This document shows positions 30,001 through 36,882 of a DNA stretch of 64,000 nucleotides, in pieces. Made by a program: the position numbers and the translations under genes. This DNA comes from Pragia fontium DSM 5563 = ATCC 49100 (GTDB lineage Bacteria > Pseudomonadota > Gammaproteobacteria > Enterobacterales > Enterobacteriaceae), in NCBI RefSeq assembly GCF_900112475.1, contig NZ_FOLW01000004.1:26872-90871 (forward strand), in the 5' to 3' direction. Every line of letters begins with the position of its first letter. Within the stretch, counting starts at the first letter, position 1. The notes under the pieces were generated by a model. The model was not told where the DNA came from, searched no databases, and saw nothing but the letters and a program-made list of their open reading frames with translations.

Positions 30001-31721
30001 CGGTAGATAGCAACGGTAAATGGAGCCTGTCGATAGCGCCGCTAGATTTGCAAGGCTTGTTGGATGGCAATCTGACCGTTGGCGTATCGGCTAAAGATGC
30101 GGCAGGCAATACGGCTTCGGCCAGTGCAGGATTACAGGTTTCAATCCATGCACTGCCGACGTTGACGCTGGACAGTATTTTTAGCGACGGTGGATTGAAT
30201 GCCAATGACATCCTGAGTGCTCAGGTGATCAGCGGTCATTCAACAAATGCGGCGGGATCTACGGTACAAGTCACGCTGGCCGGTGTCACTTATAGTGCCA
30301 CGGTCGCGGCAGATGGAAGCTGGGCGCTGAGCGTGCCGTCATCGGCTCTGTCTGGACTGGCCGACGGTAATTTCAACATTGGCGCTACGCTGACTAACGT
30401 ACTTGGCAATGTTGCCAGTACCAGTGGCGTATTGGATGTCATTACCCAGACTTTACCGAATATTACGCTGGGTTCGATATTTGGCGGCGATGGATTCCTC
30501 AATATCTCTGAGGCTGGCATCATTCAGACGCTGGGCGGGACGGTGACTAACGCGGCTGGTGGCAGCGTAACGGTAACATTAGGCACCACCAACTATAACG
30601 CCACGGTGAATCCGGACGGTACTTGGTCGCTGAATTTACCACCAAGCGTCTTGGATGCACTGAATGATGGAACATTACACGTTGGTGTTACCGTCACTGA
30701 TAAGGTTGGCAACAGTAAAACCATCGATGGTGGCGATATCGTGGTTAAACTGAATCCACCACTGCTGTCATATAACCCATTGACTACGCTGAACATTAGC
30801 AACTTATTGACTAAGGGACTCACCATCGGTGGCGGTTCACTCAATCTGCTGCCTAACTCCGAGGTGAAAATCTCATTGCTCAACATTGCTTCAGTAACGG
30901 CGCGTACCGATGCCAATGGTAACTGGAGCGCCACGCTTAGCCTGACACTGTTGCAACTGCTGTCGTTGAATCTATTGACGCCTATTCTGGAGTTGTCCGC
31001 ACAAGATCAGGCAGGGAATATTTTTGAGGCCACATTAGGTCTGGGAACTGCGCTGACTCTGCCAGCGCCAGAACCAACGCTGCTGGCTGCACCAATGATG
31101 GAATCTCTGGTGTTGGATACATCGACGGATTCCTTGAATACGACGACCAACAACAGTCTGTCAACGAGCACCAGCTCTTTAGCACCGGAGGATAATACGT
31201 CTAGCGGTACGCAAACCACATCAACCTCGACTACCTTTACCATTGGTGGCGTAACGATTGATTTGGCCGACGGTAGCCATAACAGTGGTGAGTCGGTGCA
31301 GGGTAGCAGCGGCAATGATGTGATTCACCTTAGCTCGCTGGGCTTTACCTCTATCGATGGTGGAACGGGTATCGATACCTTGATTCTGGAAGGCTCTAAT
31401 ATGAATCTGGATCTTACCCAACTGGCAGGCAAGATTGCCGGTATCGAAATCTTCGATTTGGGCAGCGGTGGCAACAACAGTATTACCTTGGACCTGCAGG
31501 AGTCATTAACCGTGAAGGATACCGCGCAGGATCAACTGCTGATTAAAGGCTCCGCAGGGGATCAGGTGAATTTGGTACACGGACAGGGTGATATCTGGAA
31601 TGTCAGTGGTCAGAGCGTGGTTAACGGCGTGATTTACGATGTTTATCATAACTCATCTCAAGGCATGAATACCTTAGGCGATGTTCTGGTACAGCAAGGT
31701 TTACACGTCAATTTAGTTTAA
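18084..31721 (+). CDS. Giant BapA/LapA-type Ig-repeat biofilm adhesin (type I secreted)
   Basis: A single uninterrupted frame of 4545 residues. No Sec signal is present, as expected for type I export. Layout: a prefix beta-domain (about 1-130) of the BapA/Bap kind; a hydrophobic stretch and glycine linker (about 135-175); about 41 Ig-like repeats of roughly 100 aa, most opening with F-x-GD-x-x-LN-x-x-EA and containing DG-x-WSV-x-x-P; a low-complexity Ser/Thr stretch (about 4340-4390); and a C-terminal RTX-like secretion domain with GSSGNDVIHL and DGGTGIDTL. The last recognisable repeats near 4230-4330 are degenerate. The next three genes are its exporter. It likely mediates cell-cell adhesion and biofilm. 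Repeat DNA is diverged enough to avoid long exact repeats, apart from a block duplication at 22880-25915. Confidence 0.93.
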   Translation: MAQENNVLGTVDVVAQGSGAQLAHYSQGSRVITLTQSSVVKIHGNPDLVASYERQGDDLIVHMKDGSTVRYQRFFFLDQNGEHSELIFVDDNEAYRAIFPLADLPGPATAEAISPTYAAVTGSLFEGSDLSAGALAGILAALAVGAGVAIAAGTGGGGGGGHSSNNDGGGVAEPKAPTVKITALGGDDKLNQADVQVSQLITGTTTNVEAGQTVTVTLNGKTYTTQVAADGSWQVSVPAADLQNLAQGTGTIQVSVSNQAGQTGQDSHAITVDTVPPTVTISAFAGDNILDSAERSAFQIISGTAVGAEGRTVTITLGSKTYTAVVDAEGHWTTSVSSVDLQGLADGNYTLSAKVSDAAGNSATANESITVVSTEPAISINTFAGDDIINSAESKTGQVLSGDTVNVESGSAVRITISNDNPLTRIPGGSNSQTFLAEVDLDGTWHIVIPPGSLEQLFNGPHTITAVVTNGAGQTAESTHTITVDTSLSGIAIDIVSSDDYLSATEATQVLAINGVTSGVPAGTHVTVMLNGKSYDAVVDVAGNWSVGVPPADLKLLADGVITVTATVVSSGNTYTADHPFTVLTHQSPQPTLNSPFGDGILNLAESGVNQIISGTTGITGAGQSVVVTLGGVSYVAFVNAAGQWSVLIPAKDLQALSDGNASLSVKVTDVAGNPGELNGSVVVDTTAPTLAVKAFAGDNILTASEETGGQILSGSASIADHGKTVMITLNGVSYQATVGIDGSWSVNIPATDLQKLSDGSHTINMSLTDAAGNTTQTTLPFDVKNSLPTLAIHTFAGDDILNNVEAKVNQTLSGTTTNAETGSLITVVLNGQVYTTHVLADGSWSIILPAAELSVLSQGNTTIQVSVTDLAGQTVQSSHDFTVVNGVSGIAINTVAGDDYLNQTEAQSPVMISGSTSQVNVGQPVTITLNGKEYIALVLPDGSWQAEISPQDLSALQDGTATITVSVIDQHGNTLSSSHDFNVLTHTLPDPSINTPFGDNVLNALETQSAQLLSGTTGISGAGQTVVVHFNNVDYNAIVDVNGNWSLSLSPSQLQQISEGPLQFGVTVTDIAGNQSEVVATTSIDTLAPVLTVNPFTGDDRINIAEAQIDQTLSGTAIGAEAGQTVDITLNGKHYSAIVDASGNWSVNIPGADLQALPDGNLTIQLSVADKAGNQTTSQHDILSSGNPLYPPVISIDSFASNDVLDGAEQQTDQWVRGVAYYVETGQTVTLTFDGKTYQGVVDATGHWAIKVPSADLALLSDGSYTLQASVSDLSGNIGIDSHNIIVNTQLGSLAVNAITGDDLVNLSEAELGLTISGTSVGVPAGTNNLTIMLNGKTYVTSVLANGTWSYHIPAIDAQAIADGGASVVVSALNDAGNPVSSTHDFTVITHALPDVTMNTPFGDGVLNLQEANSVQTLSGSTGVLGNGQSVTVNIGGQDYTGTVDSQGNWSVTLPAGSLALVDNGQLPITVTVNDITGNSDTLVSNVQVDKASPSLNVNDISGDNTINAAEALAPIEVSGTASLDVVGQTVSITLPNGMTYTGVVGVGGIWSITIPAGDLSNIPDGQLVLTASISDPAGNTTTLDVPVQLNASAANQPTIHVNITSGDDYINAAESQLALVISGTTIHVAANQQVTITLNGKTYQADVLADGSWSYNVPAEDVQQLPDGKLTINATVNDTSGNVAQGSRDVTVITDAENLPQIQVNVVADDDVINAQEAQSTVTISGTTQNVTEGQTVTVTLHNVTYTAIVDASGNWSVDVPADQIQDLPQGAQNITVQVSDVAENSVSTTHGISVDTLPPLLEVDVVADNNILNFVEASLGQILSGMTEPGLTVHISINGAEVAQVTADGTGHWQLEISGTDLLSLPQGANSIELSVTDAAGNTSTLPIELLVGTSNLPTLTLDQPFTDGLLNIAEATAGGTLTGLATNLPANTAVNVMIGNQSFTGTVDADGHWSVSIPENVLLSLADGTTSISVTASDSFGNEASANGSLVALVNLSPIAEITTPLFIDNILNLAEATSGQILTGNSGLVGAGQTVLITLDGQTYTGTVDNLGNWSVPLPPAVLLALADSSHSVSVTLSDAAGNTTVSAPVNFSADTHNLPSLHINVISEDNYINANEAQAKLVISGTTTFVEADQQVTILLNGKTYTATVQADGRWSYEIPAEDVLLLPDGPLNINASVTDTGGNPAQDVHVVTVIATAANLPQIFINAVAENDIINQLESQSSVTISGFTHNVSEGQIITITLNGIPYPIAVDALGHWSVNVSATDVQNLPQGSQNISVQVSDIAGNDITVLHAIQVDTLPPLLSVSDITLDNVLNLAAALAGQVLSGTTDAGLTVNITINGVTTQVTADGSGHWQLSLSAAELLALPQGDVSIGLSVTDSAGNTTTTALDLTIATGNLPTLTLDQPFTDGLLNIAEATAGGSLSGLATNLAANTPISVTIGNQQFSGIVTADGHWSVNIPAGALLLLADGLTSISVTAADSFGNPASANGSLTALVHLQPTASLSVPLFIDNVLNLAEATVGQVLTGTSGLVGGGQSVFITLDGQQYPGLVDALGNWTVLLPPATLLALADSGHTISVTLTDAAGNTTTSTGVNFTSVIHTLPAPTLDLPFTDGILNFSEASSGGELTGSTHITGAGQTVTISINGVLLTADVDNNGNWSLPLDSATLLGLPDGTWPITITATDSAGNKVSVVQSVDVLTHTLPNATINTPFVDGLLSIAEANAVGGQVISGNTGITGAGQTVVVTIDGVPQTVVVLPTGQWSVALDSTALNTLGGGSHDIHVSVTDSAGNNSQQDLSFNSLLTAPTPVINLPFGDGILNLSEAGQIAIVTGITGIVGGGQGVTLKVDLNGITYPATVDVNGNWSVSIPANALSALGNGTHSLSVTATDAAGNSTTVSQSFSTQFTLPQPTLATPFDDSYLNISEASSGQTITGLLNVVGDPTKATVTVTVGGVPHTATVYANGTWSLDLSSSDLITLGSGDKAIVVSVTDEALNTNSTTSYAHFSLTPPTITVNPFAGDNTLNYAESQQTQILSGMTTNVEFGQTVTIMIGGKSFTTTVGLDGSWSLAIAPVDLATLTSGTINVSVEDIAGNSAAAPSVNLTVNNAVPTPFLTLDPVAVDNAFNLTESLQPSVTISGTAALSMIGETVTLTLGGLIIPPTIIGLDGRWSITIPGGIALLPDGVYTLTATATSLLVETASTSTSILVDRIPPTLTVGTFAGNDVLNGTEAASAQILSGTGSEIGSSVTITLNGHTYHAVIQANGSWSVPISSADLSSLPQGTQNIVVTLVDKAGNVTTVPHPITVDTVAPLLSVDVLGVGDVLTAAEILLGLPLGGKGNPGDTVTVKLGPLTLTALVDGNGDWHVNFPTLQLQTLVDGPQVINVSVGDAAGNVTSVNIGLDVALNSSLGAGVDDVFGSDGILNLVESLLTQTLTGTATGDYNGAVVSVTLLGQTFTANVGNNGKWSINLTPDLWQGLTANTLDLDFSITDANGNVVNQIVHTKLALTDLPIINSIVAFEDNFLNQLEAGASQLISGTIGNMAPGTTVSVTLGTKTYTNVTVDANGSWSVSIPPLDLAALQDGLTKVSVAVTDAGGNVVQQSIDLGVITHNLPVIHLNPLFGDGILSLNDLLGALSIGGTATGLAGQVIDINIAGVPTLNATVGSDGSWSVALTPSVIQILQGLGSGNITVSVTANDVAGNPATASAGLKLDLLAPVLDTISLFDNGLLNALDATTAQVISGTVANAPEGSTVSVALGGKIFTALTLANGTFQITVQPSDLTQLPDGSLTANITITTPDGNTNTIGANLLVGLKNLPVVTLDSLFDGDGFLNQAESAVAQLISGKVTNLTSGTIQVNVGGNLLNATINPDGTWSTSVSGSILSLLPDGPLNISATVTDAVGNTNTASASLSTIIHNLPTISIGSIFGDGLLGVGDLLTSQLISGTVTNLTAGTQLTITLGGSTYQTTVDSNGKWSLSIAPLDLQGLLDGNLTVGVSAKDAAGNTASASAGLQVSIHALPTLTLDSIFSDGGLNANDILSAQVISGHSTNAAGSTVQVTLAGVTYSATVAADGSWALSVPSSALSGLADGNFNIGATLTNVLGNVASTSGVLDVITQTLPNITLGSIFGGDGFLNISEAGIIQTLGGTVTNAAGGSVTVTLGTTNYNATVNPDGTWSLNLPPSVLDALNDGTLHVGVTVTDKVGNSKTIDGGDIVVKLNPPLLSYNPLTTLNISNLLTKGLTIGGGSLNLLPNSEVKISLLNIASVTARTDANGNWSATLSLTLLQLLSLNLLTPILELSAQDQAGNIFEATLGLGTALTLPAPEPTLLAAPMMESLVLDTSTDSLNTTTNNSLSTSTSSLAPEDNTSSGTQTTSTSTTFTIGGVTIDLADGSHNSGESVQGSSGNDVIHLSSLGFTSIDGGTGIDTLILEGSNMNLDLTQLAGKIAGIEIFDLGSGGNNSITLDLQESLTVKDTAQDQLLIKGSAGDQVNLVHGQGDIWNVSGQSVVNGVIYDVYHNSSQGMNTLGDVLVQQGLHVNLV
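22880..25915 (+). repeat. Five-domain block duplication within the adhesin gene
   Basis: Repeats 15-19 and 20-24 of the adhesin run in the same order of distinct types (VNITSGDDYIN / VNVVADDD / VDVVADN / LDQPFTDGLLN / PLFIDNILN, then INVISEDNYIN / INAVAEND / VSDITLDN / LDQPFTDGLLN / PLFIDNVLN). Matching points lie 1515-1518 bp apart (TACATTAA at 22914 and 24432; GGATCAGCCG at 23798 and 25313). This indicates tandem duplication of a five-domain block of about 1.5 kb followed by divergence. Confidence 0.85.
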
Positions 31722-31733
31722 CTAGCCAGTATA

Positions 31734-31760
31734 CCGGTGCGGCTGATTGTCGCACCGGTA
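31734..31760 (+). terminator. Attenuator-like hairpin between adhesin and exporter genes
   Basis: ACCGGTGCG (31734-31742) pairs with CGCACCGGT (31752-31760), a perfect 9-bp GC-rich stem just after the adhesin stop. It lacks a strong T-run, so partial read-through into the exporter genes is plausible and would keep adhesin mRNA in excess. Confidence 0.5.
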
Positions 31761-31868
31761 AATACGGGGGAACCATTTGATATTCACGTTATTTAAGGAG
31801 TGATAAAGCAAACAGCATCACGGTATTTTAAGCGTTAGGCATGTAACACTATTATTTATAACAATCAT

Positions 31869-31880
31869 CACCTTAAGGTG
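31869..31880 (+). promoter_or_regulatory. Palindrome over the exporter ribosome site
   Basis: CACCTTAAGGTG is a perfect 12-bp palindrome that contains the Shine-Dalgarno stretch AAGGTG(GG) six bases before the ATG at 31887. It could pair in the mRNA or be a protein site; a functional role is inference. Confidence 0.35.
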
Positions 31881-31886
31881 GGATAA

Positions 31887-33284
31887 ATGAAGTGCATCAA
31901 GTATGGGTTACTCTCTGGGCAGAGTAGTAAGAAGTTGAAATATCGTCGACGTTTTTGGCTGTATGGAAGTTTAAGCTGTTGGTTATTGATTGCCTCTCCA
32001 CTGGTCTATGCTGATGATGAGTATCAGTGGCAAGCTGCACCCAGCGAGCAGCAACTGGACAGCCTTTCTATTCATGAAGCTATTTTGCGGGCGTTTGGTC
32101 GTAACCCGCAAATTGCTCAGGCGGCTGCCCAAATTCGGGTAGGAAATGCCAATCTGACCGGTGCCGAAAGCGCTTGGTTTCCACAAGTGTCCTTACAAGG
32201 CGGCGTGGGTCGTACGCATCAAACGGATTCATCTGGTTCGTTAAATAATAATGGTTCGCTTGGTGTCAACTTGAAACAGTTGATCTACGATTTTGGTAAA
32301 ACCGGCGGCAGCATTGATGAGCAACAAAACCTGACGGAAGCCTATAACTACCAACTATATAGTACGCTCAACAACGTCGGGCAGCTGACGCTACAGAGTT
32401 ATTTACAGGTAAAACGCTATCAGGAACTGGCTTTGGCCGCTCAGCGTAATTTAGCCTCACTTAAAACGGTGCGGGATATGGCTAAAATGCGCGCGGATGC
32501 CGGATTAAGCTCACAGTCGGATGTGTTACAGGCGGATAGCCGCATTGATGGCATGAATGCCACTTATCAGCAATATCAGGCGCAGGTGCGTTCATCACAG
32601 GCGGTCTTGATGGCGCTAACAGGCGTGATGGCGGACACCTTGCCAGACTTACCCAAGAATCTACTCAATCAAAAAATCACCATAAAATCTTTACCCTACC
32701 AGCAAAATAATGCGGTTCGCAGCGCACAGGCTAAACAGTCAGCGGCAGAACAACGTATTCGACAGGCTAAGGCGCAGTATTGGCCAACGGTTTCGGTGCA
32801 AGCCGGGCGTACCCGTTATGGCGACAACAATGGTTCCTATTGGGACGATCGCGTGCAATTAGTGGTAGATGCGCCGCTTTATCAGGGCGGGGCAACCGGC
32901 GCTAAAGTTGAGGCTGCCGAAGGGGATCGCCAAAATTCGTTGGCTGAACTGGAAGCCAGTAAGTTGGATGTGAATCAAAAGGCCTCTACCGCTTATGCCG
33001 ATCTGATTGGTGCACAACAGCGCCAACAGGCCAGTGAAGCTCAACAGTCTAGTGCGGTGCAGGCGCGTAGCGTCTATCAGGATGAATACCGTCTGAGTAA
33101 ACGCAGTCTGAACGATTTACTGAGCGTGGAGCAGGATGTATTACAGGCTGAGAATGCGGCGATTACCGCACGTTACGATGCCTGGGATGCCGCGGTGCGT
33201 TATGCCGGGGCAGTTGACAACTTGTTGGATATGCTAGGGATTGAACGCCAGAAAGTGACTGGCGATACCTTACCCGAGCTTTGA
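31887..33284 (+). CDS. TolC-family outer-membrane exit duct of adhesin T1SS (LapE/BapB-like)
   Basis: A 465-aa outer-membrane efflux protein with two OEP repeats. A long basic N-terminus is followed by a hydrophobic signal segment ending SPLVYADD near residue 43. The first half contains LSIHEAILRAFGRNPQIAQAAAQIRVGNANL and the second SVQAGRTRYGDNNGSYWDDRVQLVVDAPLY, typical TolC/LapE features. It forms the outer-membrane channel for the adhesin, with the ABC and membrane-fusion genes directly downstream (11-bp gap, then a coupled pair). It is specific to this system by context rather than the general TolC. Confidence 0.92.
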   Translation: MKCIKYGLLSGQSSKKLKYRRRFWLYGSLSCWLLIASPLVYADDEYQWQAAPSEQQLDSLSIHEAILRAFGRNPQIAQAAAQIRVGNANLTGAESAWFPQVSLQGGVGRTHQTDSSGSLNNNGSLGVNLKQLIYDFGKTGGSIDEQQNLTEAYNYQLYSTLNNVGQLTLQSYLQVKRYQELALAAQRNLASLKTVRDMAKMRADAGLSSQSDVLQADSRIDGMNATYQQYQAQVRSSQAVLMALTGVMADTLPDLPKNLLNQKITIKSLPYQQNNAVRSAQAKQSAAEQRIRQAKAQYWPTVSVQAGRTRYGDNNGSYWDDRVQLVVDAPLYQGGATGAKVEAAEGDRQNSLAELEASKLDVNQKASTAYADLIGAQQRQQASEAQQSSAVQARSVYQDEYRLSKRSLNDLLSVEQDVLQAENAAITARYDAWDAAVRYAGAVDNLLDMLGIERQKVTGDTLPEL

Positions 33285-33294
33285 GGATGAGATA

Positions 33295-35433
33295 ATGGCG
33301 CAATATCCTAATTCTGACAGTTGGATTACAGCGATGGCCCGGGCTGCCGGGCGTTTTGGTATGACAACCGATCTTCCTGCGATACGTCAGCAGATGCATT
33401 GGTATGAAAATTTACCGTTGCCGCGTCGTCTGGAGCGACTGAGTGGCTTAATGGGGCTACAGGCAAAAATATTATCCGCATCTAAAGTGCACTGGCGTGA
33501 TGAAATTTTACCGGTTATGGCACAGCTACAGGATGGTTCATTGATCATCCTCGAAGCGTTAGATGCGGAACAGCGGGTGATGTATTGGCTGGGCGAAAGC
33601 GGCGATCTGATACGGGAAGAACCGTTAGAGGAATTGCTAAAGCGTATTCAGCCAGACGTTGTGTTGTTGGGGATCGCAAATCGTGGACAGGATTCACGCA
33701 TCGACGAATTCGTACAGCCGTATCGTAAGCATTGGTTCTGGCATCACTTTCGCCACGCTGGGCGGCAGTTGGGGGAGATCTCCCTGGCGTCGATTATTAG
33801 TAACGTTTTAGCGCTGGCAGGCATTTTGTTCTCGATGCAGGTTTATGACCGAGTGATCCCCGCGCAGTCCTATCCTACGCTATGGGTATTGTTTGTTGGG
33901 GTAATGTTTGCGGCGGCGCTGGAATTTGTCATCCGTTTGTCCCGTACCCATATTTCTGATTTGATGGGTAAACATATCGATCTGAAAGTTTCTTCGATGT
34001 TTTTTGCCCGCGCGTTATCCATCAAGAACGACGCGCGGCCTAAATCAACCGGTTCGTTTATCTCCCAACTGCGTGAAATTGACCAGGTCAGAGAACTCCT
34101 CACTTCAACCACGGTAGGGGCGGCGCTGGATATGCCGTTTGTACTGCTGTTTTTGGCGATCATGGCGGCAGTCGGTGGAGAACTGGTGATTATTCCGATT
34201 ATGGCGATTCCGCTGATCGTGATTCCTGGCATCTTGGTGCAATGGCCGATGGCAAAATTAGCCAAAGAAGGGATGCGTGAAAGTGCGATACGTAATGCGG
34301 TGCTGGTGGAGTCTATTGAAGGGGTTGAGGATATCAAGGCGTTACAGGCTGAACCCTATTTTCAACGCCAGTGGGAACAGACCCATGCGGTGAGTGCCGC
34401 CATCGGCATGAAACAGCGGATTTGGGGGGCTCGGTTAAGCGGTTGGGCTTCCACGGTGCAGCAGATTACCTTTGCCAGCATGCTGGTGTTCGGCGCTTAT
34501 TTGGTACTGAACGGCGATATTACCACCGGTACCATGGTGGCCTGTAGCCTGTTGTCTTCACGCACTATCGCGCCATTAATGCAGCTTACTATGGTGTTTT
34601 CACGCTGGCAGCATGCGAAAAGTGCCATGACCGGGCTGAATGACCTGCTAAAAAAACCGTTGGATCGTGATGCTGAAAAAAAGATGGCGCATTGTCCGGT
34701 ATTGGCCGGACATTACCAAGTCAACAATGTGCAGTACAGCTATGACGAAGAGCAGGGCGATCAGGCACTGCTGATTTCCCAGTTGGAAATTAAACCCGGT
34801 GAGCGGGTCGCCATTCTCGGCAAGGTAGGCGCCGGGAAATCTACGCTGCTACGTCTGTTAGCGGGGCAGGCTCAGGCCACGAAAGGCAAAGTGCTGGTGG
34901 ATGGAGTGGATATGTCACAGGTCGATCCGGCGGATATTCGCCGTCAGGTTGGCTTCTTGTCGCAGGATTCGCGCCTGTTCTTCGGTACGTTACGCCAAAA
35001 TCTTATGCTCGGACATCCTCACGCAACCGATCAGGAACTGATCCAGGCATTGCGAATTAGCGGGGCAATAAGTTTGGTGCAGCAAGATGCCTCCAGCCTT
35101 GACCGGTTGATCAATGAAGGTGGTCGCGGACTGTCTGGTGGTCAGCGCCAGATGGTGATGTTGAGTAGAACTATCGTACGTAATCCTCAAGTGGTGTTGT
35201 TAGATGAACCTACGGCGGCGATGGATGAACAGTTGGAAAATTACGTGATTCAGCAATTACAAAGCTGGTTAGCAGGTCGTACGCTGGTGTTGGTCACCCA
35301 TCGTCCGGCATTACTGGCGCTGGTTGACCGGATTGTAGTGATGGACGGCGGTAAAGTGATTGCCGATGGGGCGCGAGATAAGATCCTGAATCAGGCGCAG
35401 TCTAATAGCAAAGTGACGGCTGTTGTGGCATGA
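33295..35433 (+). CDS. Type I secretion ABC transporter with degenerate C39-like domain (LapB/BapC-like)
   Basis: A 712-aa permease-ATPase fusion. The N-terminal C39-like domain (about 1-140) lacks the catalytic Cys/His of bacteriocin-processing peptidases, so it should bind rather than cleave substrate. It is followed by a transmembrane domain (about 160-440) and a nucleotide-binding domain. Walker A is LGKVGAGKST near residue 507, the signature LSGGQ near 611, and Walker B VVLLDEPT near 632. It powers export of the giant adhesin through the inner membrane. SD GAGG precedes the ATG, and the HlyD-like gene follows 10 bp after the stop. Confidence 0.93.
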   Translation: MAQYPNSDSWITAMARAAGRFGMTTDLPAIRQQMHWYENLPLPRRLERLSGLMGLQAKILSASKVHWRDEILPVMAQLQDGSLIILEALDAEQRVMYWLGESGDLIREEPLEELLKRIQPDVVLLGIANRGQDSRIDEFVQPYRKHWFWHHFRHAGRQLGEISLASIISNVLALAGILFSMQVYDRVIPAQSYPTLWVLFVGVMFAAALEFVIRLSRTHISDLMGKHIDLKVSSMFFARALSIKNDARPKSTGSFISQLREIDQVRELLTSTTVGAALDMPFVLLFLAIMAAVGGELVIIPIMAIPLIVIPGILVQWPMAKLAKEGMRESAIRNAVLVESIEGVEDIKALQAEPYFQRQWEQTHAVSAAIGMKQRIWGARLSGWASTVQQITFASMLVFGAYLVLNGDITTGTMVACSLLSSRTIAPLMQLTMVFSRWQHAKSAMTGLNDLLKKPLDRDAEKKMAHCPVLAGHYQVNNVQYSYDEEQGDQALLISQLEIKPGERVAILGKVGAGKSTLLRLLAGQAQATKGKVLVDGVDMSQVDPADIRRQVGFLSQDSRLFFGTLRQNLMLGHPHATDQELIQALRISGAISLVQQDASSLDRLINEGGRGLSGGQRQMVMLSRTIVRNPQVVLLDEPTAAMDEQLENYVIQQLQSWLAGRTLVLVTHRPALLALVDRIVVMDGGKVIADGARDKILNQAQSNSKVTAVVA

Positions 35434-35443
35434 GGATAACACG

Positions 35444-36613
35444 ATGAGCGAATTGTCGATGAAGGAAGACATGGCACGACAAGGGCGTTATTACTCGTCC
35501 GTTGTCTGGCTGACACTGTTCGGACTGGTAGTGTTCTTTATCTGGGCCTGTTTTGCCAAGCTAGATGAAGTAACGGTAGGAACGGGTAAGGTGACGCCAT
35601 CGTCGCGGGCGCAGGAAATAGAAAGTCTGGATGGCGGGATTGTTGCAGAGTTGATGGTACATGAAGGGGATATTGTCAATAAAGGACAGGTACTGGCCAA
35701 GCTCGATCCTAAGCGTTTTCAGTCGAACTATGGCGAGGCAGCATCGCGGGTGCGCACACTGCGCGCCTCAGCGGAGCGTTTACGTTCTGAGTTGACCGGA
35801 GCACCGTTGCAGTTTAGTGAAGATACCCTGCGGGAACCGGAGCTGGTAGCGCGTGAACGGCAATTGTATGAGTCTCGGCGGCGTAATCTGGACGAAACGG
35901 TGGCTAACCTGCAAAAGTCGTATAATTTGCTGGTTGATGAGTTGAGAATGACTCAGCCGCTGGTGGCGAAAGGCGCGGCTAGTCAGGTGGAAGTGATTCG
36001 CCTACAGCGTCAGGCCAGTGAACTAAAGGGAAAGATTGACGATGCCCGAAATCAATACGCGGTACGCGCCCGTGAAGAACAGGTTAAAAATAACGCTGAT
36101 TTAGATGCCCAAATGGAAGTGATGGCCGGTAAAGCCGATCAGCTTGACCGTGCCACCATATTCTCACCGGTACGCGGTATTGTGAAAGATATTCAAGTCA
36201 CGACGGTGGGCGGGGTGTTACAGCCTGGGGGCAAACTGATGGAAATCGTTCCCCTTGAGGATCGATTGTTGGTTGAAATGCGAATTAACCCACGGGATAT
36301 TGCCTATATTCGCCCAGGCTTGCCGGCCACGGTAAAAGTCACCGCTTATGATTCGTCGATTTATGGCAATTTGGACGGCACGGTGGAGGTGGTTTCACCG
36401 GATACTCTGCAGGATGAAGTTCGACGCGATCAATATTATTACCGAGTGTACGTGCTGACGAAAAGTGCTGAACTGCGTAATAAATCAGGTACTCGCTTCC
36501 CCATTTTGCCGGGAATGGTGGCCAGCGTGGAGATCAAGACTGGACAGAAAAGCGTACTGGATTATTTGGTCAAGCCATTGAATAAAGTGAAAGAAGCACT
36601 ACGGGAACGATAG
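35444..36613 (+). CDS. HlyD-family membrane-fusion protein of adhesin T1SS (LapC/BapD-like)
   Basis: A 389-aa periplasmic adaptor linking the ABC transporter to the TolC-like duct. One N-terminal membrane segment (about residues 20-40) is followed by the lipoyl/biotinyl-like half-motif (IESLDGGIVAELMVHEGDIV), a long coiled-coil hairpin (about 95-240) and the second half-motif ATIFSPVRGIVKDIQVTTVGGV. The frame is open to 35423, but the ATG at 35444 has GAGGAT in place and avoids overlap with the ABC gene. It is the last gene of the secretion operon; a strong hairpin follows at 36691-36716. Confidence 0.93.
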   Translation: MSELSMKEDMARQGRYYSSVVWLTLFGLVVFFIWACFAKLDEVTVGTGKVTPSSRAQEIESLDGGIVAELMVHEGDIVNKGQVLAKLDPKRFQSNYGEAASRVRTLRASAERLRSELTGAPLQFSEDTLREPELVARERQLYESRRRNLDETVANLQKSYNLLVDELRMTQPLVAKGAASQVEVIRLQRQASELKGKIDDARNQYAVRAREEQVKNNADLDAQMEVMAGKADQLDRATIFSPVRGIVKDIQVTTVGGVLQPGGKLMEIVPLEDRLLVEMRINPRDIAYIRPGLPATVKVTAYDSSIYGNLDGTVEVVSPDTLQDEVRRDQYYYRVYVLTKSAELRNKSGTRFPILPGMVASVEIKTGQKSVLDYLVKPLNKVKEALRER

Positions 36614-36690
36614 GTATCGATAATCTGTCGTTCTGCTAAAAAATACCGGTAGGTGCGCTATGTGCTAATGCTGGTTAGTGAAGACCGCGC

Positions 36691-36745
36691 CACGTCCAGC
36701 CTCGATGCTGGACGTGCTCCCTCATTCCGCCGTTAACTGAACGGC
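36691..36745 (+). terminator. Two hairpins after the secretion operon
   Basis: CACGTCCAGC (36691-36700) pairs perfectly with GCTGGACGTG (36707-36716) around a six-base loop, and GCCGTT/AACGGC (36729-36745) forms a second hairpin. They lie about 80 bp after the HlyD-like stop and before the next promoter region. Neither has a clear T-run. Confidence 0.5.
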
Positions 36746-36882
36746 ATAACCAAAGATCTCGCAGTTAAGTAAAAATACCTAAAACGTTAGGTAGTCACCC
36801 GAATTGTTCCTCTGCTTGCTACTGGTTAATTTAATCAGGCCTTTATTTTTCATCATAAATAACCTTTTCAAGCGAGGAAAAC

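Noticed and set aside
33295..33715. Active C39 bacteriocin-processing peptidase in the ABC exporter, which could have served the microcin-like peptides
   Set aside because: The N-terminal domain lacks the catalytic Cys and His motifs and matches the degenerate C39-like domain of adhesin exporters.
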